From Fibrobacter succinogenes (lineage in GTDB: Bacteria > Fibrobacterota > Fibrobacteria > Fibrobacterales > Fibrobacteraceae): a DNA stretch of 64,000 bases. The position numbers and the translations under genes are program-made. The notes below the pieces were generated by a model. The model made no database searches, was not told the DNA's origin, and was given only the letters and a program-made list of their open reading frames with translations. The stretch is from NCBI GenBank assembly GCA_902791475.1, contig CADAWC010000019.1:1-64000 (forward strand), written 5' to 3'. Of this stretch, positions 16,508 through 24,212 are shown in pieces; the first letter of the stretch is position 1, and each line of letters opens with the position of its first letter.

Positions 16508-17053
16508 ATGGACGAAAAAGTCATCATAAAGAAAATTCAACAAGGAAGTCGTGAAGCCCTTGGCGTGCTGTGGAAGTCCCATAGCACAAACGTCCTGAAC
16601 CTTGCGTTCAGAATGCTCAAGAATCGCGACGAAGCTGAAGACGTCTTGATGGACATTTTCGTCTCAGTTCCAGGGAAAATCAAAAAGTTCCGCGGCGATA
16701 GCGCTCTCAACACCTGGCTGTACCGCCTCACCGTCAACGAGTGTTTGATGAGGCTCAGGTCCAAGAAGCGCCATACCGAGCTCGAAGAAGAACATATCGA
16801 TCTCGTGACGGATTCCGCACTCGGGAGCAAGCACGAGGAACAAACGGATCTTGACCCGGAACTGCTTGAAATTGGACTGTCAAAGCTCTCCGCCGAAACG
16901 CGAAGCATGCTCTGGCTCAAGGACGCCGAAGACCTCGGCATCAAGGACTTGTCCGAGATCTACAACATGCCCGAAGGCACCATCAAGGCAAGGCTTAGCC
17001 GAGCAAGAACAGTCGTCAAGAACTTTTTACAGGAGAACCTGAACTATGCATGA
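16508..17053 (+). CDS. ECF-type RNA polymerase sigma factor
   Basis: A 181-residue sigma-70 family factor of the extracytoplasmic-function group. Region 2 is seen as LNLAFRMLKNRDEAEDVLMDIF (residues 31-52), followed by FRGDSALNTWLYRLTVNECL. Region 4 is a helix-turn-helix, LSEIYNMPEGTIKARLSRAR (residues 151-170). The stop codon overlaps the next gene, a small membrane protein, by 8 bases. That arrangement, with a third gene for a periplasmic metal-binding-like protein, is the classic layout of a sigma factor with its anti-sigma factor and sensor. Its promoters probably include its own. No strong ribosome site is seen before the ATG. Confidence 0.9.
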   Translation: MDEKVIIKKIQQGSREALGVLWKSHSTNVLNLAFRMLKNRDEAEDVLMDIFVSVPGKIKKFRGDSALNTWLYRLTVNECLMRLRSKKRHTELEEEHIDLVTDSALGSKHEEQTDLDPELLEIGLSKLSAETRSMLWLKDAEDLGIKDLSEIYNMPEGTIKARLSRARTVVKNFLQENLNYA

Positions 17054-17393
17054 TAAAATCGATTTTTCAAGACTCGAAAGAATCGAACCCCGGAAAGGCT
17101 CCTGGGAAACCGTCTGCGCTAGACTCGATTCTTCTGAGAAGAACAAGTTTATCAACTTCATCCAGACGCGTACAAAATACGCCCTGGCAGCAAGCTTTAC
17201 TGTCATCGCATTTTGGACCACTTTCATGACCGTCATGTTGAACACAAACGATTCCGAAGACATTCTCATCAAAAACGTTGCCTCGGACGAACTAGCCTCG
17301 TGGTACGATAATCTCGGTGAACAAAGCGATGACGAACTCGAGAATTTGGATACCTACACATCCATCAGCTATTTATTACAGGAGACTAAATAA
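17046..17393 (+). CDS. Putative membrane anti-sigma factor
   Basis: A 115-residue protein with a cytoplasmic N-terminus (MHDKIDFSRLERIEPRKGSW), one transmembrane helix at about residues 42-64 (YALAASFTVIAFWTTFMTVM) and an acidic periplasmic tail. The size, topology and 8-base overlap with the sigma-factor gene make it the likely anti-sigma factor. No zinc-binding HxxxCxxC motif is present, so it is not a ZAS-type anti-sigma. It also overlaps the next gene by one base (TAATG), so the three genes form one translationally coupled operon. Function is inferred from context; no sequence family is recognised with certainty. Confidence 0.7.
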   Translation: MHDKIDFSRLERIEPRKGSWETVCARLDSSEKNKFINFIQTRTKYALAASFTVIAFWTTFMTVMLNTNDSEDILIKNVASDELASWYDNLGEQSDDELENLDTYTSISYLLQETK

Positions 17394-18073
17394 TGAACGC
17401 ATCCACAAAAACTTTCTTCGCAAGCATCATCATTCTTGCTTGCTCTCTCGGATTTGCCATTGGAGCCTTCTGCTTTGCAGACCGCGGCTTCGGCGCCTCT
17501 TGCTGTTCCAAGCAGTCCACATGCACACCATCACATAAGCAGTGCGCCTGCGGTTGCGAAAACCATGACTGCGCCAAAAACGACTGCTCTTGCAACTGCT
17601 GCAAGCGCGGCGGCATGCATCATGGCAAGCACCACGGTGAATTCCACGGCGAACGTTTCCACGGCAAGGACTTCCGCGACGGCCGCCACGATGGTCCGCG
17701 CGAACATTTCAAGGATGGCAGGCGTTTCGACAAGAAGTTTGACTTCAAGAAAGGCCCCGGCCCAGAATTCATGGATTCCATTCTCCAGGTGACGCATGAA
17801 CAAAAGGCAGCCCTCGAACAGCAGCGTCATGAAATGGACTCTACATTCAAAGCCCTTCGCAAGCAAAAGAAGGACGCAGAAAAGGCTTTGCACGAAGCAC
17901 TCGACAGCAATGACGAAAAGAAGATTGCCACCGCCAAGGCAGGCATCCTCAAGGCTCAGGAAGCATTGCTCGACCACAGAATTAACGGCGTAAAGAACTT
18001 CAACAAGATCCTCACCAAGGAACAGCTCGAAAAGTTCAAGAGCTTCCATAAGGATCACCGCAACAAGCCCTAG
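17393..18073 (+). CDS. Cys/His-rich Spy/CpxP-like periplasmic protein
   Basis: A 226-residue exported or membrane-anchored protein. The hydrophobic N-terminus (residues 7-29) is followed by a cluster of about a dozen cysteines (CCSKQSTC, CACGCENHDC, CSCNCC; residues 37-69), then a His/Gly tract (MHHGKHHGEFHGERFHGKD). The C-terminal half is helical and resembles Spy/CpxP/CnrX-type proteins: ILQVTHEQKAALEQQRHEM and, near the end, ILTKEQLEKFKSFH, which recall the LTxxQ motif. In CnrYXH-like systems such a protein senses metal and signals to the anti-sigma factor, and ZraP-like ones buffer zinc. Metal sensing here is an inference from composition and operon context. A strong terminator follows. 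Confidence 0.78.
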   Translation: MNASTKTFFASIIILACSLGFAIGAFCFADRGFGASCCSKQSTCTPSHKQCACGCENHDCAKNDCSCNCCKRGGMHHGKHHGEFHGERFHGKDFRDGRHDGPREHFKDGRRFDKKFDFKKGPGPEFMDSILQVTHEQKAALEQQRHEMDSTFKALRKQKKDAEKALHEALDSNDEKKIATAKAGILKAQEALLDHRINGVKNFNKILTKEQLEKFKSFHKDHRNKP

Positions 18074-18104
18074 ATTTTTATTTTCATGATTCCTTGAAAA
18101 ATAA

Positions 18105-18137
18105 GTCTCCGGTCATCCGACCGGAGGCTTTCTGTTT
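18105..18137 (+). terminator. Terminator of the ECF sigma operon
   Basis: A perfect 8-bp CTCCGGTC/GACCGGAG stem with a 4-base loop (18107-18126), followed by GCTTTCTGTTTTT. Confidence 0.9.
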
Positions 18138-18154
18138 TTAACATTCATCTACAA

Positions 18155-18205
18155 TGTCATTCCCGCCACCTTTGTCATCCCGGACCCCGTTCCGGGAGGG
18201 AATCG
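18155..18205. repeat. Dispersed palindromic element
   Basis: GTCATTCCCG and GTCATCCCGGA lie next to each other. CCCGGA (18179-18184) pairs with TCCGGG (18191-18196), and the outer ATTCCC pairs with GGGAAT, so the element can fold as a cruciform. It resembles the palindrome at 63888-63905. Confidence 0.75.
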
Positions 18206-18210
18206 CCCTT

Positions 18211-18426
18211 TCAACCATCTACATCTTCCCACATGTTTTCATCGCGGGTAGCATCCAGATGTTGTTCTGCCGTCTCGGCTATTTTTTCATTGTGGCCGCG
18301 CAGCGCCGCAAACGGGCTGAAAATTTTTGCACGATTCGCCACAGACATTCTCGGGTGTTTCATCAAGAAATTCCAGTCATTCCGCGGATACGGCAAGTCG
18401 ATGATGTCTTTGTAGTTGTCAAGCAT
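18211..18426 (-). CDS. Small protein of the type found next to Y-family polymerases
   Basis: A 71-residue protein starting MLDNYKDIIDLPYPRND. The pattern YKDIIDLP, then KHPRMSVANRAKIFSPFAALRG, then a helix with IAETAE matches the small proteins encoded beside UmuC/UvrX-type polymerases in Firmicutes (the YDDIIDLPH / RAAQFAPFAAL family). Here it lies downstream of the polymerase gene on the same strand, which supports the match. Function of the family is not established; a regulatory or accessory role in translesion synthesis is plausible. No Shine-Dalgarno sequence is seen; the start codon is directly preceded by the arm of an inverted-repeat element. The GC-rich codon use looks normal for this genome. 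Confidence 0.75.
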   Translation of the reverse strand: MLDNYKDIIDLPYPRNDWNFLMKHPRMSVANRAKIFSPFAALRGHNEKIAETAEQHLDATRDENMWEDVDG

Positions 18427-18430
18427 AATG

Positions 18431-18563
18431 CAGTGGTTAGTGATTAGTGGTTAGGGATGTGATTAGTAGGAAGTAGTCGGTAGGAAGTAGGAAGTTATAT
18501 AATTGCGGCGAAGCCGCCAAACTAATCCTGTCTACTGCCTACTGCTTACTGTCTACTTCTTCC
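18431..18563. repeat. Inverted-repeat element with short-oligomer arms
   Basis: The left arm (18432-18494) consists of imperfect GGTTAGTGATTAGT and TAGGAAGTAG units. The right arm (18521-18563) consists of CTACTGCCTACTGCTTACTG units complementary to them. The apex is a GCGGC-GAA-GCCGC hairpin (18505-18517). A second element of the same architecture lies at 31686-31807. In both, the CTAA-rich strand directly precedes a start codon that lacks a Shine-Dalgarno sequence. Confidence 0.75.
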
Positions 18564-18595
18564 GTCTCTGGACAAGTCCCAAATGCTGGGCTCAG

Positions 18596-18682
18596 TTATA
18601 GGTCTGCAAGCAGCCCTGCAACAATCGCCCTTTGCATTTGTCGTCTGTAGGCTCGTAGAGCCGTTCTTTCGTCTAATATCAT
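18596..18682 (-). CDS. Possible 28-residue peptide coupled to the polymerase gene
   Basis: A short reading frame whose ATG overlaps the polymerase stop codon (ATGA). It would encode MILDERTALRAYRRQMQRAI and eight more residues, a basic amphipathic helix. The overlap suggests translational coupling, but there is no homology argument and the length is marginal, so this is only a candidate. Confidence 0.25.
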   Translation of the reverse strand: MILDERTALRAYRRQMQRAIVAGLLADL

Positions 18683-20079
18683 GCCTTGTGACCTCCGATT
18701 TGCTGGTTGCGCTCGCGGGTGGTCGCACCCTCCTGCATATCCATTCCCTTGAAAATGGCGTTCTTGCCAAAACGCTTCTTGATGGCGATTTGTGCCTGCA
18801 TCATCTTCTTCTCGCGTTCAATCTTTTTCACGTCCGTGAAGAGATCGTAGCTTTCTTGCGTCGCTTCTAGAACGTTATTCGCCGTGAGGTTCAAGCGCTT
18901 TACCGTAAGCGATGGATTCATGATGCGGTCCGCAAGTTTCATCACCGCTTCCGCAATTGTCGATGCCGATGAAGTGTAATTCAAAAGCGGAGCCGTCCCA
19001 TGCGCAGGTTTCGGAATTTCACGCCCGTAATTATCGATAACCGTCTCGCCGTGATATATTCCCTTGTCCACATTTTCGCGGTCATAGCCCACATGGAGCG
19101 TAAGGCCGTTCGTGACCAAGCCTTTTTCAACAAGGTCGAGCGCAAGCGTATCGACCATTTCGCGGATGACGATTTTTGCCTTCGCACAGTCGTACGCACA
19201 ACTTAAAACCTGCCCACCGCCGATGCTATGCGTCTTGGACTTGTACTGTTTGATTTCGGCAATGCCACACGGCTCATAGCCCCACGCATGGTCAATCAGG
19301 ATTTCGGCATTCACGCCAAACATCTTGTAAAGCGCATCAGGATGCTTGACGCTTGCACGCGCAAGATCACCCATCGTAAAAATGCCACGACCATTATTCA
19401 AATAACAATGCGCCAAGCGCTCCGCAATACCGCGCCCCAGCTGCCAAAAGCTCGTAATCGGCCGATGGCCCCAAAGCTCCTTGCGGTATGTCATCTCGTC
19501 AAGTTCTGCAATGCGGACACCATCAGCATCAGGAGCCACGTGCTTTGCCATCACATCCATCGCAATTTTGCAAAGGTAAAGGTTTGTCCCGATGCCCGCC
19601 GTCGCCGTGATGCCCGTCGTTTCAAGCACATCGCGAATCATGTCTTTGGCTAGTTCTCGCGCCGACTTCTTGTACATCGAAAGGTAATGCGTCAAGTCGA
19701 TAAAGCATTCGTCAATAGAATAAACATGAATATCGTCTGCGCTCACGTATTTCAGATAAACGTTAAAAACGCGGGTGGAATATTCCACGTACTTTGCCAT
19801 TTGCGGAGGCGCCACAATGTACTCCACATCCTTGCCCGTTTGGCGCTTGACTTCGCGCACCTTCTGAATGACCTCGAACAGTCGCGCACGTCCGGGAATC
19901 CCGTAAGCCTTAAGACTCGGACTCACCGCCAGGCAAATCGTCTTTTCGGTACGGCTCGCATCCGCCACCACAAGATTCGTCTTTAGCGGATCAAGCCCGC
20001 GGAGCACGCACTCCACAGACGCAAAAAACGACTTCAAGTCGATAGCTACATAAGTACGTGTTTCGCGAGGTAATCTCAT
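18679..20079 (-). CDS. Y-family DNA polymerase (UmuC/UvrX-like)
   Basis: A 466-residue translesion polymerase. The N-terminal catalytic block YVAIDLKSFFASVECV carries the first metal-binding Asp, and YSIDECFIDLT carries the Asp-Glu pair of the palm domain. ATAGIGTNLYLCKIAMDVMAK is the typical Y-family fingers/palm helix. The thumb and little-finger regions follow (HSIGGGQVLSCAYD, LTLHVGYDREN). It fits the UvrX/UmuC branch, which often has a small partner gene like the one at 18211. The start is the ATG at 20079; a TTG three bases earlier is possible. A candidate LexA site lies 23 bases upstream, fitting SOS control. Confidence 0.92.
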   Translation of the reverse strand: MRLPRETRTYVAIDLKSFFASVECVLRGLDPLKTNLVVADASRTEKTICLAVSPSLKAYGIPGRARLFEVIQKVREVKRQTGKDVEYIVAPPQMAKYVEYSTRVFNVYLKYVSADDIHVYSIDECFIDLTHYLSMYKKSARELAKDMIRDVLETTGITATAGIGTNLYLCKIAMDVMAKHVAPDADGVRIAELDEMTYRKELWGHRPITSFWQLGRGIAERLAHCYLNNGRGIFTMGDLARASVKHPDALYKMFGVNAEILIDHAWGYEPCGIAEIKQYKSKTHSIGGGQVLSCAYDCAKAKIVIREMVDTLALDLVEKGLVTNGLTLHVGYDRENVDKGIYHGETVIDNYGREIPKPAHGTAPLLNYTSSASTIAEAVMKLADRIMNPSLTVKRLNLTANNVLEATQESYDLFTDVKKIEREKKMMQAQIAIKKRFGKNAIFKGMDMQEGATTRERNQQIGGHKA

Positions 20080-20101
20080 CAAGAGAAATATAGATTTTTA
20101 C

Positions 20102-20115
20102 TGTACAAAAAAGCA
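20102..20115 (-). promoter_or_regulatory. Candidate LexA (SOS) box
   Basis: On the minus strand the 14-mer reads TGCTTTTTTGTACA. The Fibrobacter LexA consensus as I recall it is TGCNCN4GTGCA; this site has the right length and two mismatches. It lies 23 bases before the polymerase start codon, where a repressor would block transcription. Confidence 0.4.
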
Positions 20116-20268
20116 CTTAGTATGATTTAAAAACTACCATTCAGCCTCATCAAAATAATTAATTATCGAAGCGCCCCTTTTTGAACCACTTTTGGACATT
20201 ATTTTTTCAAAATCTTACCCAAAAGTCGAAATTTGGCACCATTTTTAGATAGAATTCAACGCATTTGA

Positions 20269-20296
20269 AAAGGGCGGCCCTTTCGAGCCGCCCTTT
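20269..20296 (-). terminator. Terminator downstream of the antiporter gene
   Basis: A perfect 10-bp AAAGGGCGGC/GCCGCCCTTT stem with an 8-base loop. On the minus strand it ends in TTTTC, 120 bases after the antiporter stop codon. The surrounding gene-free stretch (20083-20414) holds this hairpin, the LexA-like site and one possible micro-ORF. Confidence 0.8.
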
Positions 20297-20324
20297 GTTA
20301 TGACCAGGAAAACCAAAATAACTG

Positions 20325-20402
20325 TTATCGTGCCGCGCGCATCTTGATATACATTCCGCTGCGATTCTCGACACGTTTCTCGCAACGCATCTTGAGAAGC
20401 AT
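20325..20402 (-). CDS. Possible 25-residue basic peptide
   Basis: A short reading frame between the antiporter stop codon and its terminator that would encode a highly basic peptide beginning MLLKMRCEKRVENRSGMYIK and ending MRAAR. The position inside the transcript makes translation possible, but no ribosome site is clear and no relative is known to me. Confidence 0.25.
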   Translation of the reverse strand: MLLKMRCEKRVENRSGMYIKMRAAR

Positions 20403-20414
20403 CTCGCCAAAGCT

Positions 20415-22079
20415 CTAAGAGATTAGCAGTATCGCGAGCACTTGCCCACTCAAGATTCTCAGCAGCATCGTGAGCGGGTAAACAGATGCGTAACCAACGT
20501 TCGTTGCTTCGGAATTGCTGAGTCCGTTTGCGAACGCAAGAGCCGGAGGGTCTGTCGTTGCACCTGCAAGCACACCGCAAAGCGAGAGGTAATTGACCTT
20601 GAACACAGCCTTGCCAACAATCGCTACAATCATCAGCGGGAAGAACGTGATAATTGCCGAGAGTGCCATGTAGTAGAAACCGTCGCCATTCAAGAGCACA
20701 TCGAAGAACTTGATACCGGCATTGAGGCCCACGCAGCTGAGGAATATCGTAATGCCGAGTTCACGCAGCATGAGGTTTGCGCTGTTTGCCATGAAGAAGT
20801 TGAGCGGGCCAATCTTACGTTTACGGCTAAGGATAATTGCGACAATCAGCGGACCGCCAGCAAGGCCGAGCTTGAGTGGGGTCGGCATTCCAGGAATCGC
20901 GACTGGGATGCTACCGACAATCACGCCAAGGAAAATGCCGAGGAATGCGGGGAGAATTTCCGGATGGTCAAGTGCCGTGAGCGAGTCACCCAATTCCTTT
21001 GCGGCCGCGGCAATGCTTTCCGGCGTACCGACGACGAGCAACTTATCCGCAAACTTCACGCGGATATCAAGGCGCCCGGTGAACTTGAATCCGCCACGCG
21101 TCACACGGCTCACGGTCACGCCAAAGCGGTCATTGAGCGCAAGCTGCTGGATGCTCTTGCCAAGAATTCTCTTATTCGTCACGAGAATCGTCTTGACCGC
21201 CAAATTCGACTTCTGGAGCGTAATGGGCGTTTCCTGTTTTTCGCCAATAATTTTCTGCAAGCTTTCAATCGCATCCGGCATTCCGACAACATGCACCAAG
21301 TCATGGAGCTCAAGCGTCATATCGCCCTTCGGCATGTTAATCACCTGATCGCGAGCATGGCGCGTTACCACAGCACCCGAAGAGATGAGCCCCGGAATGT
21401 CCTTAATTTTGCAACCCACAAGATTTACGTTATCCACACGGAGCGTGCAAGAGACAATTTCCTTGGACTGTTCTGCGATTTCTTTCTGGTATTCCGCAGC
21501 AGCGACTTCCGGCTTTTGCCTAAAGAACAAGCGCACAAGAATCATCACAAGAATAATGCCAATCACGCCGAACGGGTAAGCCACCGCATAGCCAACGCCC
21601 GTGAGTGAAGCATCCACGCCAGCCGCCGTCAGTGCAGAATTCGCAGCACCGAGCGATGGGGTGTTCGTCACGGCTCCGCAAAGCATGCCAATCAGCACCG
21701 GCACGTTATCGTGCATACTTGTCGTGAAGTAAATAAGAACGGTAGCAAGTACACCCAGGAGGACGATACTCACCGCAAGAATGTTGAGCACCAGACCGTG
21801 TCGCTTTATGGAGTCAATAAAGCCCGGGCCTACTTGCATACCGATTGTATAGACAAAGAGAATGAGGCCAAATTCCTGCATAAAATGAAGAACGCTGGGC
21901 TCGATCCGCATTCCGATATGACCGAGAAGGATTCCCACGAAAAGAGCGCCAGCTCCCCCAAGGCTCACGCCTTTCACCTTGACCTTGCCCAGCATGATGC
22001 CGATGGCAGCCGTCAAGGATAGCGCGAGTACTTGTTGCCCTACGGAGGGCTTTGCAAACAGGTCAATTAGCCAGTCCAT
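20415..22079 (-). CDS. AspT/YidE/YbjL-type antiporter with two TrkA-C domains
   Basis: A 554-residue inner-membrane transporter of the aspartate:alanine exchanger family. Two membrane domains of about 170 residues, each a duplicated AspT/YidE/YbjL unit, flank a cytoplasmic region. The first includes FGLILFVYTIGMQVGPGF and the motif GAVTNTPSLGAANSAL; the second carries LAGATTDPPALAFAN. The cytoplasmic region (about residues 200-370) holds two TrkA-C regulatory modules (CKIDIPG-like KIKDIPGLI and VHVVGMPDAI; LLVVGTPESI). The start at 22079 follows AGAAGGTG, part of which would be a GTG start in a longer reading. The substrate is unknown; relatives exchange amino acids or dicarboxylates, and succinate export would suit Fibrobacter metabolism. 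Confidence 0.85.
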   Translation of the reverse strand: MDWLIDLFAKPSVGQQVLALSLTAAIGIMLGKVKVKGVSLGGAGALFVGILLGHIGMRIEPSVLHFMQEFGLILFVYTIGMQVGPGFIDSIKRHGLVLNILAVSIVLLGVLATVLIYFTTSMHDNVPVLIGMLCGAVTNTPSLGAANSALTAAGVDASLTGVGYAVAYPFGVIGIILVMILVRLFFRQKPEVAAAEYQKEIAEQSKEIVSCTLRVDNVNLVGCKIKDIPGLISSGAVVTRHARDQVINMPKGDMTLELHDLVHVVGMPDAIESLQKIIGEKQETPITLQKSNLAVKTILVTNKRILGKSIQQLALNDRFGVTVSRVTRGGFKFTGRLDIRVKFADKLLVVGTPESIAAAAKELGDSLTALDHPEILPAFLGIFLGVIVGSIPVAIPGMPTPLKLGLAGGPLIVAIILSRKRKIGPLNFFMANSANLMLRELGITIFLSCVGLNAGIKFFDVLLNGDGFYYMALSAIITFFPLMIVAIVGKAVFKVNYLSLCGVLAGATTDPPALAFANGLSNSEATNVGYASVYPLTMLLRILSGQVLAILLIS

Positions 22080-22278
22080 TTTATACACCTTCTTTTTTTC
22101 GCACCCAAATGTAGCATAGGAGATTAATAATGACTAATAGATTATTCATATTAGATTAATCACAAAAAATGATAGATATACCATTCCGAGCATCGCTCCC
22201 CTGCTATAGGTAATATAAATACTTTTTCAGGAACATTGCTATATTCTTCAGCAAATCCTCAAACCGCAGGTGGCGAAT

Positions 22279-22827
22279 ATGGCAGAAGAGATGATTGACA
22301 TTTTGAACAGCGACGGCACTCCGGCAGGGTATTCCCGCGGAAGGACAGAGGTCCATGCGAAAGGCCTTTGGCACCGCACCGTCCACATTTGGGCATTTGC
22401 ACCCGACGGCAGAATCGTTTTTCAGCTCCGGAGCCACCTCAAAGAAAACAACCCGAACTTGCTCGACACGAGCTGCGCAGGGCACATCACCGCAGGCGAC
22501 AACAGCCGAAACGCAGCCATCCGCGAACTCCGCGAAGAGATGGGAGTTACCAAGCGCCCCGAAGACCTGGAATACCTTTTCGAAGCGACTCACGAGAACG
22601 TTTTGAACAACGGAACGTATTTCGACAACGAATATTACGACACGTACAAGATAACGCTTTCCGATGAAGAATTGGGACATCTCGTTCCGCAGCCAGGCGA
22701 AGTGGATGACTTCATTTTGATGACACGCGATGATTTTTTGACCTCACACGCTCAAAATCCCGAAAAATTCGTGGACCATCCCAAAGATTACGCTTGGATA
22801 CAGTCAATACAAATTACACAAAAATAA
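22279..22827 (+). CDS. Nudix hydrolase
   Basis: A 182-residue Nudix-fold protein of the isopentenyl-isomerase-like/YfcD branch, which opens with the pattern IDILNSDGTPAGYSRGR. The Nudix box lies at residues 68-90 (GHITAGDNSRNAAIRELREE, then MGV). It keeps the catalytic RELREE core, but the first conserved glutamate is replaced by aspartate (D74). HKGLWHRTVHIW-like residues before it (VHAKGLWHRTVHIWAF) fit this branch, which may act on nucleotide or isoprenoid diphosphates. The substrate cannot be assigned. The start is the ATG at 22279, preceded by AGGTGG; a GTG nine bases earlier is part of that site. It stands alone ahead of the patatin gene. Confidence 0.88.
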   Translation: MAEEMIDILNSDGTPAGYSRGRTEVHAKGLWHRTVHIWAFAPDGRIVFQLRSHLKENNPNLLDTSCAGHITAGDNSRNAAIRELREEMGVTKRPEDLEYLFEATHENVLNNGTYFDNEYYDTYKITLSDEELGHLVPQPGEVDDFILMTRDDFLTSHAQNPEKFVDHPKDYAWIQSIQITQK

Positions 22828-22892
22828 GTTTAAAGTAATGTAAAAGCGCCGGCCAATTATATAGATTATTGTAATTGGATTTGGGTCTTTTT

Positions 22893-23759
22893 ATGAAGTA
22901 CAAAAACACAGCCATTGTCGTCGAGGGCGGCGGTTTACGCGGGTCGTACGCCGGCGGAGTTCTTGACATACTCGCCGACAAAGAAATCAAGTTTGGCGGT
23001 GCCTGCGGCACATCGGCAGGCGCCACGCACTTGTGCAGCTTCCTCTCGGGGCAAATCGGGCGCAACTTCCGCGTCGATACCGTGCACTCCAAGAACCCGC
23101 GCTACATGAGCTTCAGGAACCTGCTTTTTACAGGCGACTATTTCGCGTTCGACTACTGCTACAAGCAAATCCCGTACAAAATCGACCCGTTTGAATTTGA
23201 CAAGTTCGCCGCACAGTGCCAAGAGACCGAATTCCGCGTGAGCATGACCAATGTCGAAACAGGCCTTGCCGAATACCCGCGCATTCTGGATTACCGTAAC
23301 GAAGACGACATGAACCGCATTCGCGCATCGGCAAGTCTCCCGATTTTAAGCAAAATCGTTGAGATCCATGGGAAAAAATTTCTGGACGGAGGCGTTGCCG
23401 ACAGCATCCCGTTCGAACCCATGTTCAAAAGCGGTTTCGAACGCGCCGTCGTAATTCTTACGCGCCCACTCGGCTACCGCAAAAAGCTTAACAAGGCCCT
23501 CCCGCTCGTTAAGCTCGCATTCCGCCATTACCCGAAATTCGTCGAAGCAGTCGCCACACGCCATATCCGCTACAACCAGGCGCTGGACAAGCTCGCCAAG
23601 CTCGAATCCGAGGGCAAAGTCTTCATCTACCGCCCAAGCCGCCTCATCAAGATTTCGGACATAGAAAGCAACAAAAAGAAAATCGCCCAACTTTACGAGC
23701 TCGGCAAGGAAGACGCCCACAACAAGATGCCGGATTTGCTGAAATTTTTGGAAGGATAA
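22893..23759 (+). CDS. Patatin-like phospholipase
   Basis: A 288-residue lipid acyl hydrolase of the patatin family (RssA/YjjU-like branch). The oxyanion-hole motif GGGLRGSYAGG is at residues 13-23, the nucleophilic serine is in GTSAG (about residue 40), and the catalytic aspartate is in FLDGGVADSIPFEP. The protein has no signal peptide, so it acts in the cytoplasm or at the inner face of the membrane. The C-terminal third is basic and helical. The start is the ATG at 22893; a TTG upstream in frame is less likely. It lies 65 bases after the Nudix gene and is followed by a long repeat region with no gene. Confidence 0.9.
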   Translation: MKYKNTAIVVEGGGLRGSYAGGVLDILADKEIKFGGACGTSAGATHLCSFLSGQIGRNFRVDTVHSKNPRYMSFRNLLFTGDYFAFDYCYKQIPYKIDPFEFDKFAAQCQETEFRVSMTNVETGLAEYPRILDYRNEDDMNRIRASASLPILSKIVEIHGKKFLDGGVADSIPFEPMFKSGFERAVVILTRPLGYRKKLNKALPLVKLAFRHYPKFVEAVATRHIRYNQALDKLAKLESEGKVFIYRPSRLIKISDIESNKKKIAQLYELGKEDAHNKMPDLLKFLEG

Positions 23760-23786
23760 GGCTTTTTCAACTTTCCAAAACATGAC

Positions 23787-24067
23787 AACGCATATAAAAA
23801 AGCCGTTTTTGGGCTTTCTATATGCATTACACAAGCAAAACAACCGCGCAGAATTAAAAACATGCATATAAAAATTGATTTTTTAGAGTTTTATATGCAG
23901 TAAACAGCTTTCAAAAGCCAATCCAAGGTCCCATTTCGTCCAAAGCCACACGAAAACGCATATAAAAAAGCCGTTTTAGGGCTTTTTATATGCATTACGC
24001 AAGCAAAACAACCGCGCAGAATTAAAAACATGCATATAAAAATTGACTTTTTAGAGTTTTATATGCA
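23787..24067. repeat. Two 113-bp direct repeats, each with two long hairpins
   Basis: Copies at 23787-23899 and 23955-24067 differ at only four positions; a 55-base unrelated spacer separates them. Each has a GCATATAAAAAGCC-type hairpin (in copy 2, arms 23958-23972 and 23979-23993), a conserved linker AAGCAAAACAACCGCGCAG, and a second hairpin with GCATATAAAA/TTTTATATGC arms. The gene-free stretch 23760-24212 contains nothing else recognised except a short ACATTTTACAAC-type repetition near 24120-24150. Confidence 0.9.
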
Positions 24068-24212
24068 CTGCGCAATTTTTACAGCCTTAAAATCGGCCAA
24101 AACCCGAGGGAAATGGCATTTTACAACGCTCGTTGAACATTTTACAACATTATACCACGGTTTCTCAACGGCGTTTCGCAACACATCCCTACAATAATAT
24201 AGATTATAGAGT

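Noticed and set aside
23760..24212. Possible CRISPR array at the repeat-rich gap
   Set aside because: There are only two copies of a 113-bp unit with a 55-base spacer. Units are too long and hairpin-rich for CRISPR repeats, and no cas gene is nearby.
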